Source: Brachybacterium avium
GTDB taxonomy: Bacteria; Actinomycetota; Actinomycetes; Actinomycetales; Dermabacteraceae
DNA: 64,000 bases
Direction: 5' to 3'
NCBI RefSeq assembly: GCF_002216795.1
Contig: NZ_CP022316.1
Coordinates: forward strand, 868,001-932,000
Shown here: one piece after another, positions 20,817 to 28,924 of the stretch
How positions within the stretch are numbered: position 1 is the stretch's first letter
Layout: each line of letters starts with the position of its first letter
Translations under genes and position numbers: made by a program
The notes under the pieces: model-generated
Told to the model about the DNA's origin: nothing
Databases searched by the model: none
The model's input: only the letters and a program-made list of their open reading frames with translations

Positions 20817-21510
20817 GGCGCTGCGGGATCTCGTCGGCCTGCGCCGACGCACCGATGGCGAAGTTCGTCAGCACTCCGGTGCGCTCCAGCGCGCGGACGA
20901 TCACGCGGGCCAGCAGCCCGCCGAGGACGAGCCCAGAGAGCACCTGCATGCCCAGGCGCAGCGTGAGCAGGTCCTGGCCGTACCAGCCCATCCGGTACGC
21001 GGACCAGAAGAACACCAGGCCCGCGCCGAGCGCACCGGAGGCGGCGAACACGCCCCAGCCGAAGCGGCGGTAGCGGGTCAGGGCGAAGGGCAGCTCGCTG
21101 CCGAGGCCCTGCAGCGCGGCCGAGAGCACCAGCAGCGGGCCGACGGGGCTGCCCAGGAACACCACTTCGATGGTCCCGGCGAGCATCTCGGCGAGGATCC
21201 CCACGCCGGGGCGGCGGATGATCGCGATCGCGATCGGGGCCACCAACAGCCAGGAGCCGAAGATCACGTGCTGGGCGACATCACCGGCGGGGCCCATCGC
21301 GATCGCCAGCCAGCTCCAGGCCTGGACGAACACCCAGTACAGGAATCCGAACAGCACGCCGAGCACGACGACCAGCACGATCTCGCGCAGACCGAGTCGG
21401 GAGCGGGCGGGTGTGGGATCGGGGTCCGGGCTCGCAGGGGGCGGCGGGCCGCCGGGGGCAGCGGCGGGAGCGGTGGTGGGTGCGGAGGCGTCGTCAGAAG
21501 CGGGGATCAC
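20806..21510 (-). CDS. ykoE: ECF transporter S component, YkoE-type (thiamine/HMP)
   Basis: Membrane substrate-capture subunit, 234 residues. After a proline/alanine-rich cytoplasmic N-terminus of about 40 residues come five or six hydrophobic segments, including IVLVVVLGVLFGFLYWVF and a conserved-looking LAEMLAGTIEVVFLGSPVG. The TPP riboswitch immediately upstream points to thiamine or its HMP precursor as substrate. GTG 21510 lies behind GGAAAGG, which is itself in a hairpin with the riboswitch. It is the first gene of the transporter operon. Confidence 0.88.
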   Translation of the reverse strand: MIPASDDASAPTTAPAAAPGGPPPPASPDPDPTPARSRLGLREIVLVVVLGVLFGFLYWVFVQAWSWLAIAMGPAGDVAQHVIFGSWLLVAPIAIAIIRRPGVGILAEMLAGTIEVVFLGSPVGPLLVLSAALQGLGSELPFALTRYRRFGWGVFAASGALGAGLVFFWSAYRMGWYGQDLLTLRLGMQVLSGLVLGGLLARVIVRALERTGVLTNFAIGASAQADEIPQRRVR

Positions 21511-21513
21511 GGT

Positions 21514-21537
21514 CCGTGCCTTTCCAGACGGGCACGG
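21514..21537 (-). promoter_or_regulatory. Riboswitch expression-platform hairpin around the ribosome-binding site
   Basis: Perfect seven-base arms CCGTGCC and GGCACGG (21531-21537 and 21514-21520) enclose a ten-base loop. The GGAAAGG ribosome-binding site of ykoE lies in the loop and one arm, so folding would hide it. This suggests translational rather than transcriptional control by TPP. Confidence 0.6.
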
Positions 21538-21561
21538 GCGCGCGGCGACATTCGCTCGGCG

Positions 21562-21660
21562 GAGCTCCCTGCGCCGGCATGATCCGGATCAGGTTCTACG
21601 GTCGGAGTTCGAGAACTCCCTCTCAGCCCGGCCTACCGGACTCCCGTGCACGGGGCCACC
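21562..21660 (-). promoter_or_regulatory. TPP riboswitch (THI element)
   Basis: On the minus strand the conserved pieces appear in order: a GC-rich P1/P2 start, GGGCTGAGAGGG (CUGAGA pyrimidine-sensor loop), a variable hairpin GGAGTTCTCGAACTCC, then AGAACCTGATCCGGATCATG and CCGGCGCAGGGAG. These match the THI-box consensus closely. It ends about 50 bases before the ykoE start. Confidence 0.95.
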
Positions 21661-21725
21661 CTAACTGCAGCGGTCCCTCCCGTGCACGGTGTCCAGCCGG
21701 CGGACCCTTCCGTGGCCGGTTCGGC

Positions 21726-22337
21726 TCATGGCGGGTCCTCGATGAGGGGCACGAAGAGGTAGGCCCCGTGGACGGTCTCCTCCAGCGCGTCGCCGCGGCG
21801 GGCGATCCGTCGCATCTGCTGGCCGACGGGGATGACCAGGATCCCGCCCTCGCCCAGCTGTGCGGGCAGCGCCGGCGGCAGGCGGCCGGCTCCGGCGGAG
21901 ACGAGGATCCGGTCGAAGGGCGCGTCCTCGGGGGCGCCGAGCACGCCGGGCCGGGCGGCGCGGATCCTCGCCCGGCCCTCGGGCACGGTCTCGGCGAGCG
22001 CGGTGCGCGCCGGGCTCAGCAGCCGCTGCTGGCGCTCGAGGCCCAGCACCTCCCCGGTGGGGCCGACGAGATGGGCGAGCAGGGCGGTGGTCCATCCGGA
22101 GCCGGCTCCGAGGTCGAGCACCCGGTGCCCCTCTCGCACCTCGAGCAGGCGGAGCATGTTCTCGACGGTGGTGGGCTGCGAGTTGGTCTGCCCCTCACCG
22201 ATCGGCAGCGGGGCGTCCTCGCCCGCCCGGTGACGGAGCGCGGCGGGGAGGAAACGGGCCCGCGGCACCGCCCGCATCGCCTGGGCGATCCGGTCGGCAG
22301 GGACCTCCCTGCCGAGCAGCTCCTGCATCTTGCTCAC
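21726..22337 (-). CDS. pcm: Protein-L-isoaspartate O-methyltransferase family protein
   Basis: SAM-dependent methyltransferase that repairs isoaspartyl residues. GTG 22337 has GGAGG about seven bases upstream and gives 203 residues. Family segments are [37 protein letters not shown] motif [21 protein letters not shown] and [14 protein letters not shown]. The usual glutamine-rich SQP segment is present. It lies 40 bases after the MBL hydrolase gene on the same strand. Confidence 0.88.
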   Translation of the reverse strand: MSKMQELLGREVPADRIAQAMRAVPRARFLPAALRHRAGEDAPLPIGEGQTNSQPTTVENMLRLLEVREGHRVLDLGAGSGWTTALLAHLVGPTGEVLGLERQQRLLSPARTALAETVPEGRARIRAARPGVLGAPEDAPFDRILVSAGAGRLPPALPAQLGEGGILVIPVGQQMRRIARRGDALEETVHGAYLFVPLIEDPP

Positions 22338-22377
22338 TTCCCGACCTCCTCGGCCCGGCGCGCTCGGCCGGGCGTGC

Positions 22378-23103
22378 TCAGTCCGCGCCGACCTCGATGA
22401 CCCCGTCTGCCGGCCAATCGCGCACCTCGGTGCCCTCGGGAGCGAGATTCGTGGACTGGCGCAGGAAGATCGGACGGCCCGCGTCGCTCGCGATCGCGTC
22501 GTGCACCGGCAGCGCGAGCACCGGGCCGACAGCGCGCAGGAAGTCGATGGTCTCGCCGATCTTCGACCAGGGAGCGACCACCGCGAAGGCGAGCACGTCG
22601 ATGCCCCGGAACTGCGGGACCGGTTCGAGCGAGTCGCCGGTGATGCCGAGGCGGGGACCGTCCCCGGCGGAGAGCACCAGGCCCGAGTTCCCCACCCGGG
22701 GGATGTCCGGGTGGATGACCGCGTGCTGGCCGCCGACGGCCTCGAGGCGCACCGCCTGCTCGCCCGGGACCGCAGGCAGTTCATGCGTGTCCCCGGCGGC
22801 GAGGGCCAGCAGGCGCTGCGCCGGGATCGCGGCGGCATCGCCCGCGGGTTCGGCGAGGAGCGCGGCCGTCTCCGGCTCGGCGATCACCTCGGCGCCGCCG
22901 GCCCGGTCCAGCACCTCCTGGAGCAGTGCCCGGTCGAGGTGGTCGGGATGCTGGTGCGTGATCAGCACGGCGTCCAGTCCGGACAGCAGCTCGGCGTCCA
23001 GGCCGCGCACGGCCTCCGTGCTGAAGCCGCCGGGGTCCACGAGCAGGCGCCGCCCGGCGATCTCCACGAGCAGGCAGGAATGGACGAGGTGGTGGATCTT
23101 CAT
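22378..23103 (-). CDS. MBL-fold metal-dependent hydrolase
   Basis: A 241-residue protein of the UlaG-like metallo-beta-lactamase group. It shows [19 protein letters not shown], the metal motif [10 protein letters not shown] and the downstream GITGDSLEP. The substrate cannot be predicted. It is transcribed with pcm, with no other contextual hint. Confidence 0.85.
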   Translation of the reverse strand: MKIHHLVHSCLLVEIAGRRLLVDPGGFSTEAVRGLDAELLSGLDAVLITHQHPDHLDRALLQEVLDRAGGAEVIAEPETAALLAEPAGDAAAIPAQRLLALAAGDTHELPAVPGEQAVRLEAVGGQHAVIHPDIPRVGNSGLVLSAGDGPRLGITGDSLEPVPQFRGIDVLAFAVVAPWSKIGETIDFLRAVGPVLALPVHDAIASDAGRPIFLRQSTNLAPEGTEVRDWPADGVIEVGAD

Positions 23104-23390
23104 CGGGTCCTCCCGGGGGCGAGGTCAGGTGTGCCTCGAACATATCGTCGCGGACGGCTCCTGCCCAGGGCCGGACCGCGCTGAGTCCACAACGCCCACA
23201 CTGCGCGACCGCGCCCCGGGCGAGACGCGGACCCCATGGTGGGCAGCCCGCCGCCGGGACGCTCCGGCTCGGTACCATGTCAGGGGTCGGGCTCGTCCCG
23301 TCGGCCGCCCCGTGCGCCGACCGTGCCCGCCCCGCAGCCCTCACCCGCCAGGACCGCATCCCGCGGCCGTCGTCCCCCAGGAGAGCACCC

Positions 23391-23663
23391 ATGCCACGTG
23401 TCGTGGTCCACGTCATGCCCAAGCCGGAGATCCTCGACCCGCAGGGCAAGGCCGTCGCCGCCGCGCTCCCCCGCCTGGGCTTCGAGGGCATCGCCTCGGT
23501 CCGTCAGGGCAAGCGGTTCGAGCTCGAGGTCGAGGGCGAGGTCACCGAGCAGGTGCTCGCCTCCCTGCGCGAGGCCGCGGAGACCCTGCTGTCCAACCCC
23601 GTCATCGAGGACGTCGTCTCGATCGACGTCGAGGACGCCGCCGACGGGAAGGCGCAGGCCTGA
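23391..23663 (+). CDS. purS: Phosphoribosylformylglycinamidine synthase subunit PurS
   Basis: Small bridging subunit of the three-part FGAM synthase. ATG 23391 follows CAGGAGAGC. The 90 residues include [18 protein letters not shown] and [10 protein letters not shown], both typical. The stop shares a base with the purQ start (TGATG). The catalytic subunit purL is 18 kb away. Confidence 0.95.
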   Translation: MPRVVVHVMPKPEILDPQGKAVAAALPRLGFEGIASVRQGKRFELEVEGEVTEQVLASLREAAETLLSNPVIEDVVSIDVEDAADGKAQA

Positions 23664-24388
23664 TGCGCATCGGTGTGGTGACCTTCCCGGGCACGCTCGA
23701 TGACCGGGACGCGCTGCGCGCCGTGCGGCTCGCCGGCGCCGAACCCGTCGCGCTCTGGCACGGAGAGGGCGACCTCAAGGACGTCGACGCGATCGTGCTG
23801 CCCGGCGGCTTCTCCTACGGCGACTACCTGCGCGCCGGCGCCATCAGCGGATTCGCCCCGGTGATGGAGAAAGTGGTCGACGCCGCGACGGGTGGGATGC
23901 CGGTGCTCGGCATCTGCAACGGCTTCCAGATCCTGTGCGAGACGCACCTGCTGCCCGGCGCGATGATCAAGAACGCCCATCGTGCGTTCCTCTGCCGCGA
24001 CCAGCCGCTCACGGTGGAGAACACCCGCACCGCCTGGACCAGCGGGTACGAGGCGGGCCAGGTGATCCGCATCCCGCTGAAGAACCAGGACGGCCAGTAC
24101 GTCGCCGATGAGCGCACCCTCACCCAGCTCGAGGACGAGGGCCGAGTGGTGTTCCGCTACGCCGCCGGCGCCACCCACGGCCCCGCCGGTTTCGAGGCCA
24201 ACCCCAACGGGTCACGCCACGACATCGCCGGGATCACCAACGCCGCCGGCAACGTGGTGGGCCTGATGCCGCACCCGGAGCACGCGGTCGAGGCCGGTTT
24301 CGGTCCGGACCAGCCCGGTGAGGGCACCCGTTCCGGCACCGACGGCCTGACCATGTTCACCTCGGTGCTGAGCAGCCTGGTCGGCTGA
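23663..24388 (+). CDS. purQ: Phosphoribosylformylglycinamidine synthase subunit PurQ (glutaminase)
   Basis: Supplies ammonia from glutamine to PurL. Class I glutaminase, 241 residues. It has [33 protein letters not shown], the nucleophile Cys in [11 protein letters not shown], and the His-Glu pair in [11 protein letters not shown]. It overlaps purS by one base and ends before a large hairpin. Confidence 0.96.
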   Translation: MRIGVVTFPGTLDDRDALRAVRLAGAEPVALWHGEGDLKDVDAIVLPGGFSYGDYLRAGAISGFAPVMEKVVDAATGGMPVLGICNGFQILCETHLLPGAMIKNAHRAFLCRDQPLTVENTRTAWTSGYEAGQVIRIPLKNQDGQYVADERTLTQLEDEGRVVFRYAAGATHGPAGFEANPNGSRHDIAGITNAAGNVVGLMPHPEHAVEAGFGPDQPGEGTRSGTDGLTMFTSVLSSLVG

Positions 24389-24514
24389 CCACTGCGGCCG
24401 CGCCGCCGCACGGGACCGCCGCACCGCGGCACCGGGCCGCAGCGCTGCCGCACCACCGGGCCACCGCACCGCCGGGCCACCGCACCGCCGTACCGCAGCG
24501 CCGCCGCACCACCA

Positions 24515-24571
24515 GGATTGTCAGGATCCGAACCAGAATCTGCTCGAGAATGGTACGGATCCTGACAATCC
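24515..24571. terminator. 21-bp inverted repeat between purQ and the methyltransferase
   Basis: Arms 24515-24535 and 24551-24571 pair at 20 of 21 positions (GGATTGTCAGGATCCG and its complement) around a 15-base loop. It sits between the convergent ends of purQ and the methyltransferase gene, so it may end both transcripts. No T tract follows and the base composition is lower in GC than the surroundings, so an inserted element is also possible. Confidence 0.65.
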
Positions 24572-24596
24572 GGTGCCCGTGACAATCCGGTGCCCG
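24563..24596. repeat. 17-bp perfect tandem repeat
   Basis: TGACAATCCGGTGCCCG occurs twice back to back, at 24563-24579 and 24580-24596. The first copy overlaps the right arm of the preceding inverted repeat. The rest of the gap, 24389-24514, is a GC-rich run of loose CCGCACCGCC-like units. Confidence 0.85.
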
Positions 24597-24610
24597 TGGG
24601 ACGTGGCCGG

Positions 24611-25948
24611 TCAGCGCACCGCGCTGAGCACGGTGAAGCGGCGGTCGCGGGCGCGCTGCTGCACGGCGCCGACGCGGGCCTCGAGCTCGGCGCGGTAGCG
24701 GAGGTGGGAGTTGTGGACGAACCACAGCTGCCCGCCGGGACGCAGCACGCGGGCCGCCGAGTCCAGCAGACCGTGCACGAGGGTCGCGTCCACGACGGTG
24801 CCGTCGTGGAACGGCGGATTCAGCACCACCAGATCGACGCTGCTGTCGGCCACCTGGGAGAGGGACTCGTCCCAGCTCACACGCACCCCCTCGCGGGAGA
24901 GCCCCGACGCCTCTAGGGTGGCGCGGGTGGAGGCGACCGCCTCGGCGTCGTCATCGCTGCCCAGCACCTCCGCCTCGGGCAGCGCGGCGGCGAGGTGAGC
25001 GGTGAGCAGGCCGTTGCCGCTGCCGAGGTCCACGGCGCGCTCTGCGGAGATCTCACCCTCGACGAGTGCCCGATCCAGCGCCTCCAGCAGCAGCAGGCTG
25101 CCGGCGTCGGCCCGGGAACCGCCGAAGACCCCGCCGCTGCCGCGCAGCGCCAGTTCGCGCGGCTGCCCGTGCACACTCACCGTCACCGCACCGGCGATGG
25201 GTTCCGGTGCAAGAGCCTCCGGGCGCGGGCCGGAGGCGATCAGTGCACGGGACTTGCCCACGCCCCGTGAGGCACGGACCTCGGTGAAGGAGCCGGCCAG
25301 CACCTCGTTCTGGGAGCGGGTCATGTGCTTGACGCGACCGCCCGCGACGAGGGTCAGGTCCTCGCGCCCGCCCTGGCCGGCGAAGCGGGCGAGGCGGCGG
25401 GCGAGGTCCTCGAGCCCGGCGAGGGACTTGGGCAGGCGGGCGAGCACGAGGTGGGCGTCGGCCTCGGCGGCGAACTCCTCCAGCGGGAGGGGGTCCGCCC
25501 CGGCCGCGAGCACCAGCCGGCCCGCACCCACCGCGGAGGCGAAGCGTTCGGCGAGCGCGGAGGTCTCGGCGCGCGAGGCGCTCCAGGACCAGACCCGGGC
25601 CTCCGGCTGCTCAGCGAGCGAGTCGAGGGCAGCGGAGGTCAGCTCACCGGTGCTGTCGGCCACGACGATCAGGTCGCAGGGGCAGCCGGTGAGGCCCTCC
25701 TCTCCGGCTGCCTGCAGGATCACCCGCTCTGTCTGGTCGGGCGCGGCCGTCGGGGCCGGGCCGGGATGCTGTGCGGCGCCGCTGCTGGGCTCGTCGGCGC
25801 TGGTCATATCGGTGCTGGTCATATCGGTGCTGTCCGTCTCTGCGCTGTCCGTCTCTGCGCTGTTCATGTCGGTGCGGGTCACGTCGTCCTTCGAAGGGTG
25901 GTCCGTCACGGGGGTCCGTCGACGGTCGGGATGGGGTCGGGTGGTCAT
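24611..25948 (-). CDS. RsmC/RlmG-type rRNA guanine-N2 methyltransferase
   Basis: SAM-dependent methyltransferase, 445 residues from ATG 25948, with an ATGA overlap with the pirin stop. The C-terminal catalytic domain has AVDLGSGNGLLTAHLAAAL and the N2-guanine motif VLNPPFHDGTVVDATL. An N-terminal pseudo-methyltransferase half precedes it, as in RsmC/RlmG. Near the N-terminus is a Ser/Thr/Asp/Glu/Met repeat (SAETD, STDMT units). Whether the target is 16S or 23S cannot be decided here. Confidence 0.85.
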   Translation of the reverse strand: MTTRPHPDRRRTPVTDHPSKDDVTRTDMNSAETDSAETDSTDMTSTDMTSADEPSSGAAQHPGPAPTAAPDQTERVILQAAGEEGLTGCPCDLIVVADSTGELTSAALDSLAEQPEARVWSWSASRAETSALAERFASAVGAGRLVLAAGADPLPLEEFAAEADAHLVLARLPKSLAGLEDLARRLARFAGQGGREDLTLVAGGRVKHMTRSQNEVLAGSFTEVRASRGVGKSRALIASGPRPEALAPEPIAGAVTVSVHGQPRELALRGSGGVFGGSRADAGSLLLLEALDRALVEGEISAERAVDLGSGNGLLTAHLAAALPEAEVLGSDDDAEAVASTRATLEASGLSREGVRVSWDESLSQVADSSVDLVVLNPPFHDGTVVDATLVHGLLDSAARVLRPGGQLWFVHNSHLRYRAELEARVGAVQQRARDRRFTVLSAVR

Positions 25949-27048
25949 GCGGAGATCCCGCGCCGGCCGCGGGAGCGCAGGCGACCGTGCGGCAGCGCTG
26001 GTGCCGGCAGGGCGTCCGGGGTGCTCGCGGCGAACGGCCCGAACTGCTCGTCCTGCTCCGCGAGGCCTCCGCGCGCGAGGACGGTGTCCGCGATCGGTGC
26101 GGACTCGAGAGGATGCTCGACCCCGATCTCCGCCTGGTAGCGGGCGCGGAACTGTTCGATCTCCTCGTGGGTGCGACCCACGAAGTTCCACCACATGATG
26201 ATGTCCTCCCCCAGCGGCTCGCCGCCGAGCAGCATCACCCGCAGGTCCTCGCCGGTCTCGGCGCGGATGGTCAGCTGGGCAACGCCGTCGGGCAGCATCA
26301 TCAGCTCCCGGCTCGCGATCGTGCTCTCGTGCTCTTTCATCGCGAGCGGCGAACCCGCCGGCAGGCCCGTGCTCGGCAGATCGGTGCCCGGCAGGTCAGC
26401 GCGGAGCTGTGCGGCACCGCGATCGACGAGCAGTCCGTACTCATGCCCGGGGTCCAGATCGATGCGCAGGGAGGTGCCCGCCCGCAGATCCAGCTGGGCC
26501 ATGCTCAGCGGGATGTCGGTCCGCACCTCGCTGCGGTCCTCGAGCACGACGCCGTCCTCCGTGGTGGCGCGGAACTCCCCCAGGCCCACGCGGGCGCGAG
26601 CTCCGCCGGTCCCGATCTGGCGGGGGGCGGAGACCTCGAAGTCCGGGTCGCGGAAGCGCGAGCGGTCCGGCAGCGCGTACCAGAGCTGGACGCCGTGCAG
26701 GATCGTGGTGTCGGCGACCGAGAACTCGGAATGGGAGATGCCGGAGCCCGCCACCATGATGTCCACCTCGCCGGGTCGGATCAGGGCGTGGCTGCCGAGC
26801 GAGTCGCGGTGCGTGATCGCGCCCTCGAACAGCCAGGACACGGTCGCCAGGCCCGTATGCGGGTGGCGGGGCACCTGCATGCCGCCGGAGGCGGAGAGGT
26901 CGTCGGGACCGAAATGGTCCACGAAGCACCAGGCGCCGATGAGGGAGGTGCGCCGAGCCGGCAGGGTGCGGTGGACCGTCATGCCGCGGGGGCCGCCGAG
27001 CGGCACCTCCCGGGGCTCCAGCAGCACGAAATCCTCGAAGGGGCTCAT
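25945..27048 (-). CDS. Pirin family protein
   Basis: Cupin-fold protein of 367 residues. The pirin signature is clear: FVDHFGPDDL, VPRHPHTGLATVSWLFEG, HRDSLGS, VDIMVAGSGISHSEF and LHGVQLWYALP, supplying the metal-binding His/Glu set. Some pirins are quercetinases and others are regulators; the role here is unknown. It is coupled by ATGA to the methyltransferase downstream. Confidence 0.9.
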   Translation of the reverse strand: MSPFEDFVLLEPREVPLGGPRGMTVHRTLPARRTSLIGAWCFVDHFGPDDLSASGGMQVPRHPHTGLATVSWLFEGAITHRDSLGSHALIRPGEVDIMVAGSGISHSEFSVADTTILHGVQLWYALPDRSRFRDPDFEVSAPRQIGTGGARARVGLGEFRATTEDGVVLEDRSEVRTDIPLSMAQLDLRAGTSLRIDLDPGHEYGLLVDRGAAQLRADLPGTDLPSTGLPAGSPLAMKEHESTIASRELMMLPDGVAQLTIRAETGEDLRVMLLGGEPLGEDIIMWWNFVGRTHEEIEQFRARYQAEIGVEHPLESAPIADTVLARGGLAEQDEQFGPFAASTPDALPAPALPHGRLRSRGRRGISA

Positions 27049-27310
27049 GGGGCGAGTCTAGAGAGCCCAGCTGTTGGCAGCACCCTGCCCGGGGCTGTGG
27101 AGTGAGGGGCCTCGCCGAGGGGCAGCGCCACGGCCGCGGGGGCTGCTCCGCCGACCCGGCAGAGGCACATCGATCGCCGTCTCCCTCTCCCCCGCGGCGG
27201 CGCGGCGTGCGAGCATGGAACAGTGCGTGATGCACATCATCCCGGTGTCCGCTCCGCCGGTCCGACGGAGACCGGATCCGGGGGCGCCCAGCGACCCCGA
27301 GGAGATCCTG

Positions 27311-28849
27311 ATGACCCGCTCTTCCCTCCGCACCACCGTCGCCGCCGCCCTGGGCGTCGCCGGCACCGCCGTCGGCGCTCTGGCGGCCCATGACCTGACA
27401 CAGAAGCGCCACACGATCCTGCGCATCTATCCGGTCATCGGCCACATGCGCTTCCTGCTGGAAGGCCTGCGCCCGGAGCTGCAGCAGTACTTCATCGAAC
27501 GCAACTGGGACGGCAGACCCTTCGACCGCGACATCCGCAGCATCGTCTACGAGCGCGCGAAGGGCATCCACGGCGAGCAGGCCTTCGGCACCGAGCGCGA
27601 CGTCAACGCCGCCGGGTACGAGTACCTCGTCCACTCCATCCACCCGGCCCCCGAGCCGGAGTCCGTCCCGCGCGTGCAGATCGGCGGCCCGGACTGCGCC
27701 CGCCCGTACTCGATGGCGCTGCTGAACGTCTCGGCCATGAGCTTCGGCGCGCTGGGTGCCAACGCGGTGCGCGCCCTGAACAAGGGTGCGCAGATGGGCG
27801 GCTTCGCCCAGGACACCGGCGAGGGCTCGCTCACCCCGTACCACGAGGAGATGGGCGGCGATCTGATCTGGGAGCTGGGCACCGGTTATTTCGGCGCTCG
27901 CACCGAGGACGGCCGCCTCGATGAGGAGATCTTCCGGGAGAAGGCCACCAAGGACCAGGTCAAATGCATCTCCGTGAAGCTGAGCCAGGGTGCGAAGCCC
28001 GGTATCGGTGGAGTGCTGCCGGCGCCCAAGGTCTCGGCGGAGATCGCCGAGATCCGCGGCGTGCCCGAAGGGGAGAAGTGCGTCTCCCCCGCCTCGCACT
28101 CCATGTTCGACACCCCTGTGGGGCTCATCGAGTTCCTCGTCCGGCTGCGGGAGCTCTCCGGTGGCAAGCCCGTCGGGTTCAAGCTCTGCGTGGGCAGCAA
28201 GGTCGAGGTGCTCTCCCTGTGCAAGGCGATGCTCGAGGTCGGGACCGCACCGGACTTCATCATCATCGACGGCTCCGAGGGCGGTACCGGCGCAGCCCCG
28301 CTGGAGTTCGAGGACCATATGGGGATGCCGCTGACCCAGGGCCTGATGACGATGCACAACGCCCTGGTGGGGGCTGGTTTGCGGGACCGCATCCGGCTGG
28401 GGGCCTCCGGGAAGGTCGCCGCCGGCAACGACATCGTCAAACGGATGATCCAGGGCGCGGACTTCACCAACTCCGCCCGCGCGATGATGATGGCGATCGG
28501 CTGCATCCAGGCCCAGCGCTGCCACACCGGCCGCTGCCCCACCGGGGTCACCACCCAGGACCCGTATCGTCAGCGGGGCCTCGTCGTCGAGGACAAATCC
28601 GTGCGGGTGACGCAGTACCAGCAGGGAACGGTCGCCGAGGCCGTGAAGCTGATGGCGGCGATGGGGGTGTCCAGTCCCGCGGAGCTGCGCCCCTGGATGC
28701 TGCGTCGCAACCTCTCCCAGACGGCCAACGCCTCCTATGCGGAGCTGTACGAGTGGTTGGAGCCGGACCAGCTGCTCACCGACCCGCCGGAGGACTGGGC
28801 CGCGGCCTGGACCGCTGCCTCGGCGCAGTCGTTCCGCACCCATCACTGA
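27311..28849 (+). CDS. FMN-binding glutamate synthase-like protein (stand-alone GltB core)
   Basis: A 512-residue protein resembling the central FMN domain of glutamate synthase, without glutaminase or GXGXG domains (YerD-like). ATG 27311 has GAGGAG seven bases upstream. A hydrophobic N-terminal helix (AAALGVAGTAVGALAA) suggests membrane attachment. FMN-domain segments include NVSAMSFGALGANAV, SEGGTGAAPLEFEDH and the iron-sulfur cysteines in CIQAQRCHTGRCPTGV. It may act as an oxidoreductase on another substrate. It is followed 75 bases later by poxB on the same strand. Confidence 0.87.
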   Translation: MTRSSLRTTVAAALGVAGTAVGALAAHDLTQKRHTILRIYPVIGHMRFLLEGLRPELQQYFIERNWDGRPFDRDIRSIVYERAKGIHGEQAFGTERDVNAAGYEYLVHSIHPAPEPESVPRVQIGGPDCARPYSMALLNVSAMSFGALGANAVRALNKGAQMGGFAQDTGEGSLTPYHEEMGGDLIWELGTGYFGARTEDGRLDEEIFREKATKDQVKCISVKLSQGAKPGIGGVLPAPKVSAEIAEIRGVPEGEKCVSPASHSMFDTPVGLIEFLVRLRELSGGKPVGFKLCVGSKVEVLSLCKAMLEVGTAPDFIIIDGSEGGTGAAPLEFEDHMGMPLTQGLMTMHNALVGAGLRDRIRLGASGKVAAGNDIVKRMIQGADFTNSARAMMMAIGCIQAQRCHTGRCPTGVTTQDPYRQRGLVVEDKSVRVTQYQQGTVAEAVKLMAAMGVSSPAELRPWMLRRNLSQTANASYAELYEWLEPDQLLTDPPEDWAAAWTAASAQSFRTHH

Positions 28850-28924
28850 GGCCCGGATCACCGAAGCACCCGGACCGGGCAGCGGCGAGGCCGCTCCCCT
28901 GAGCGCTCGATCGAAGGAGACACC

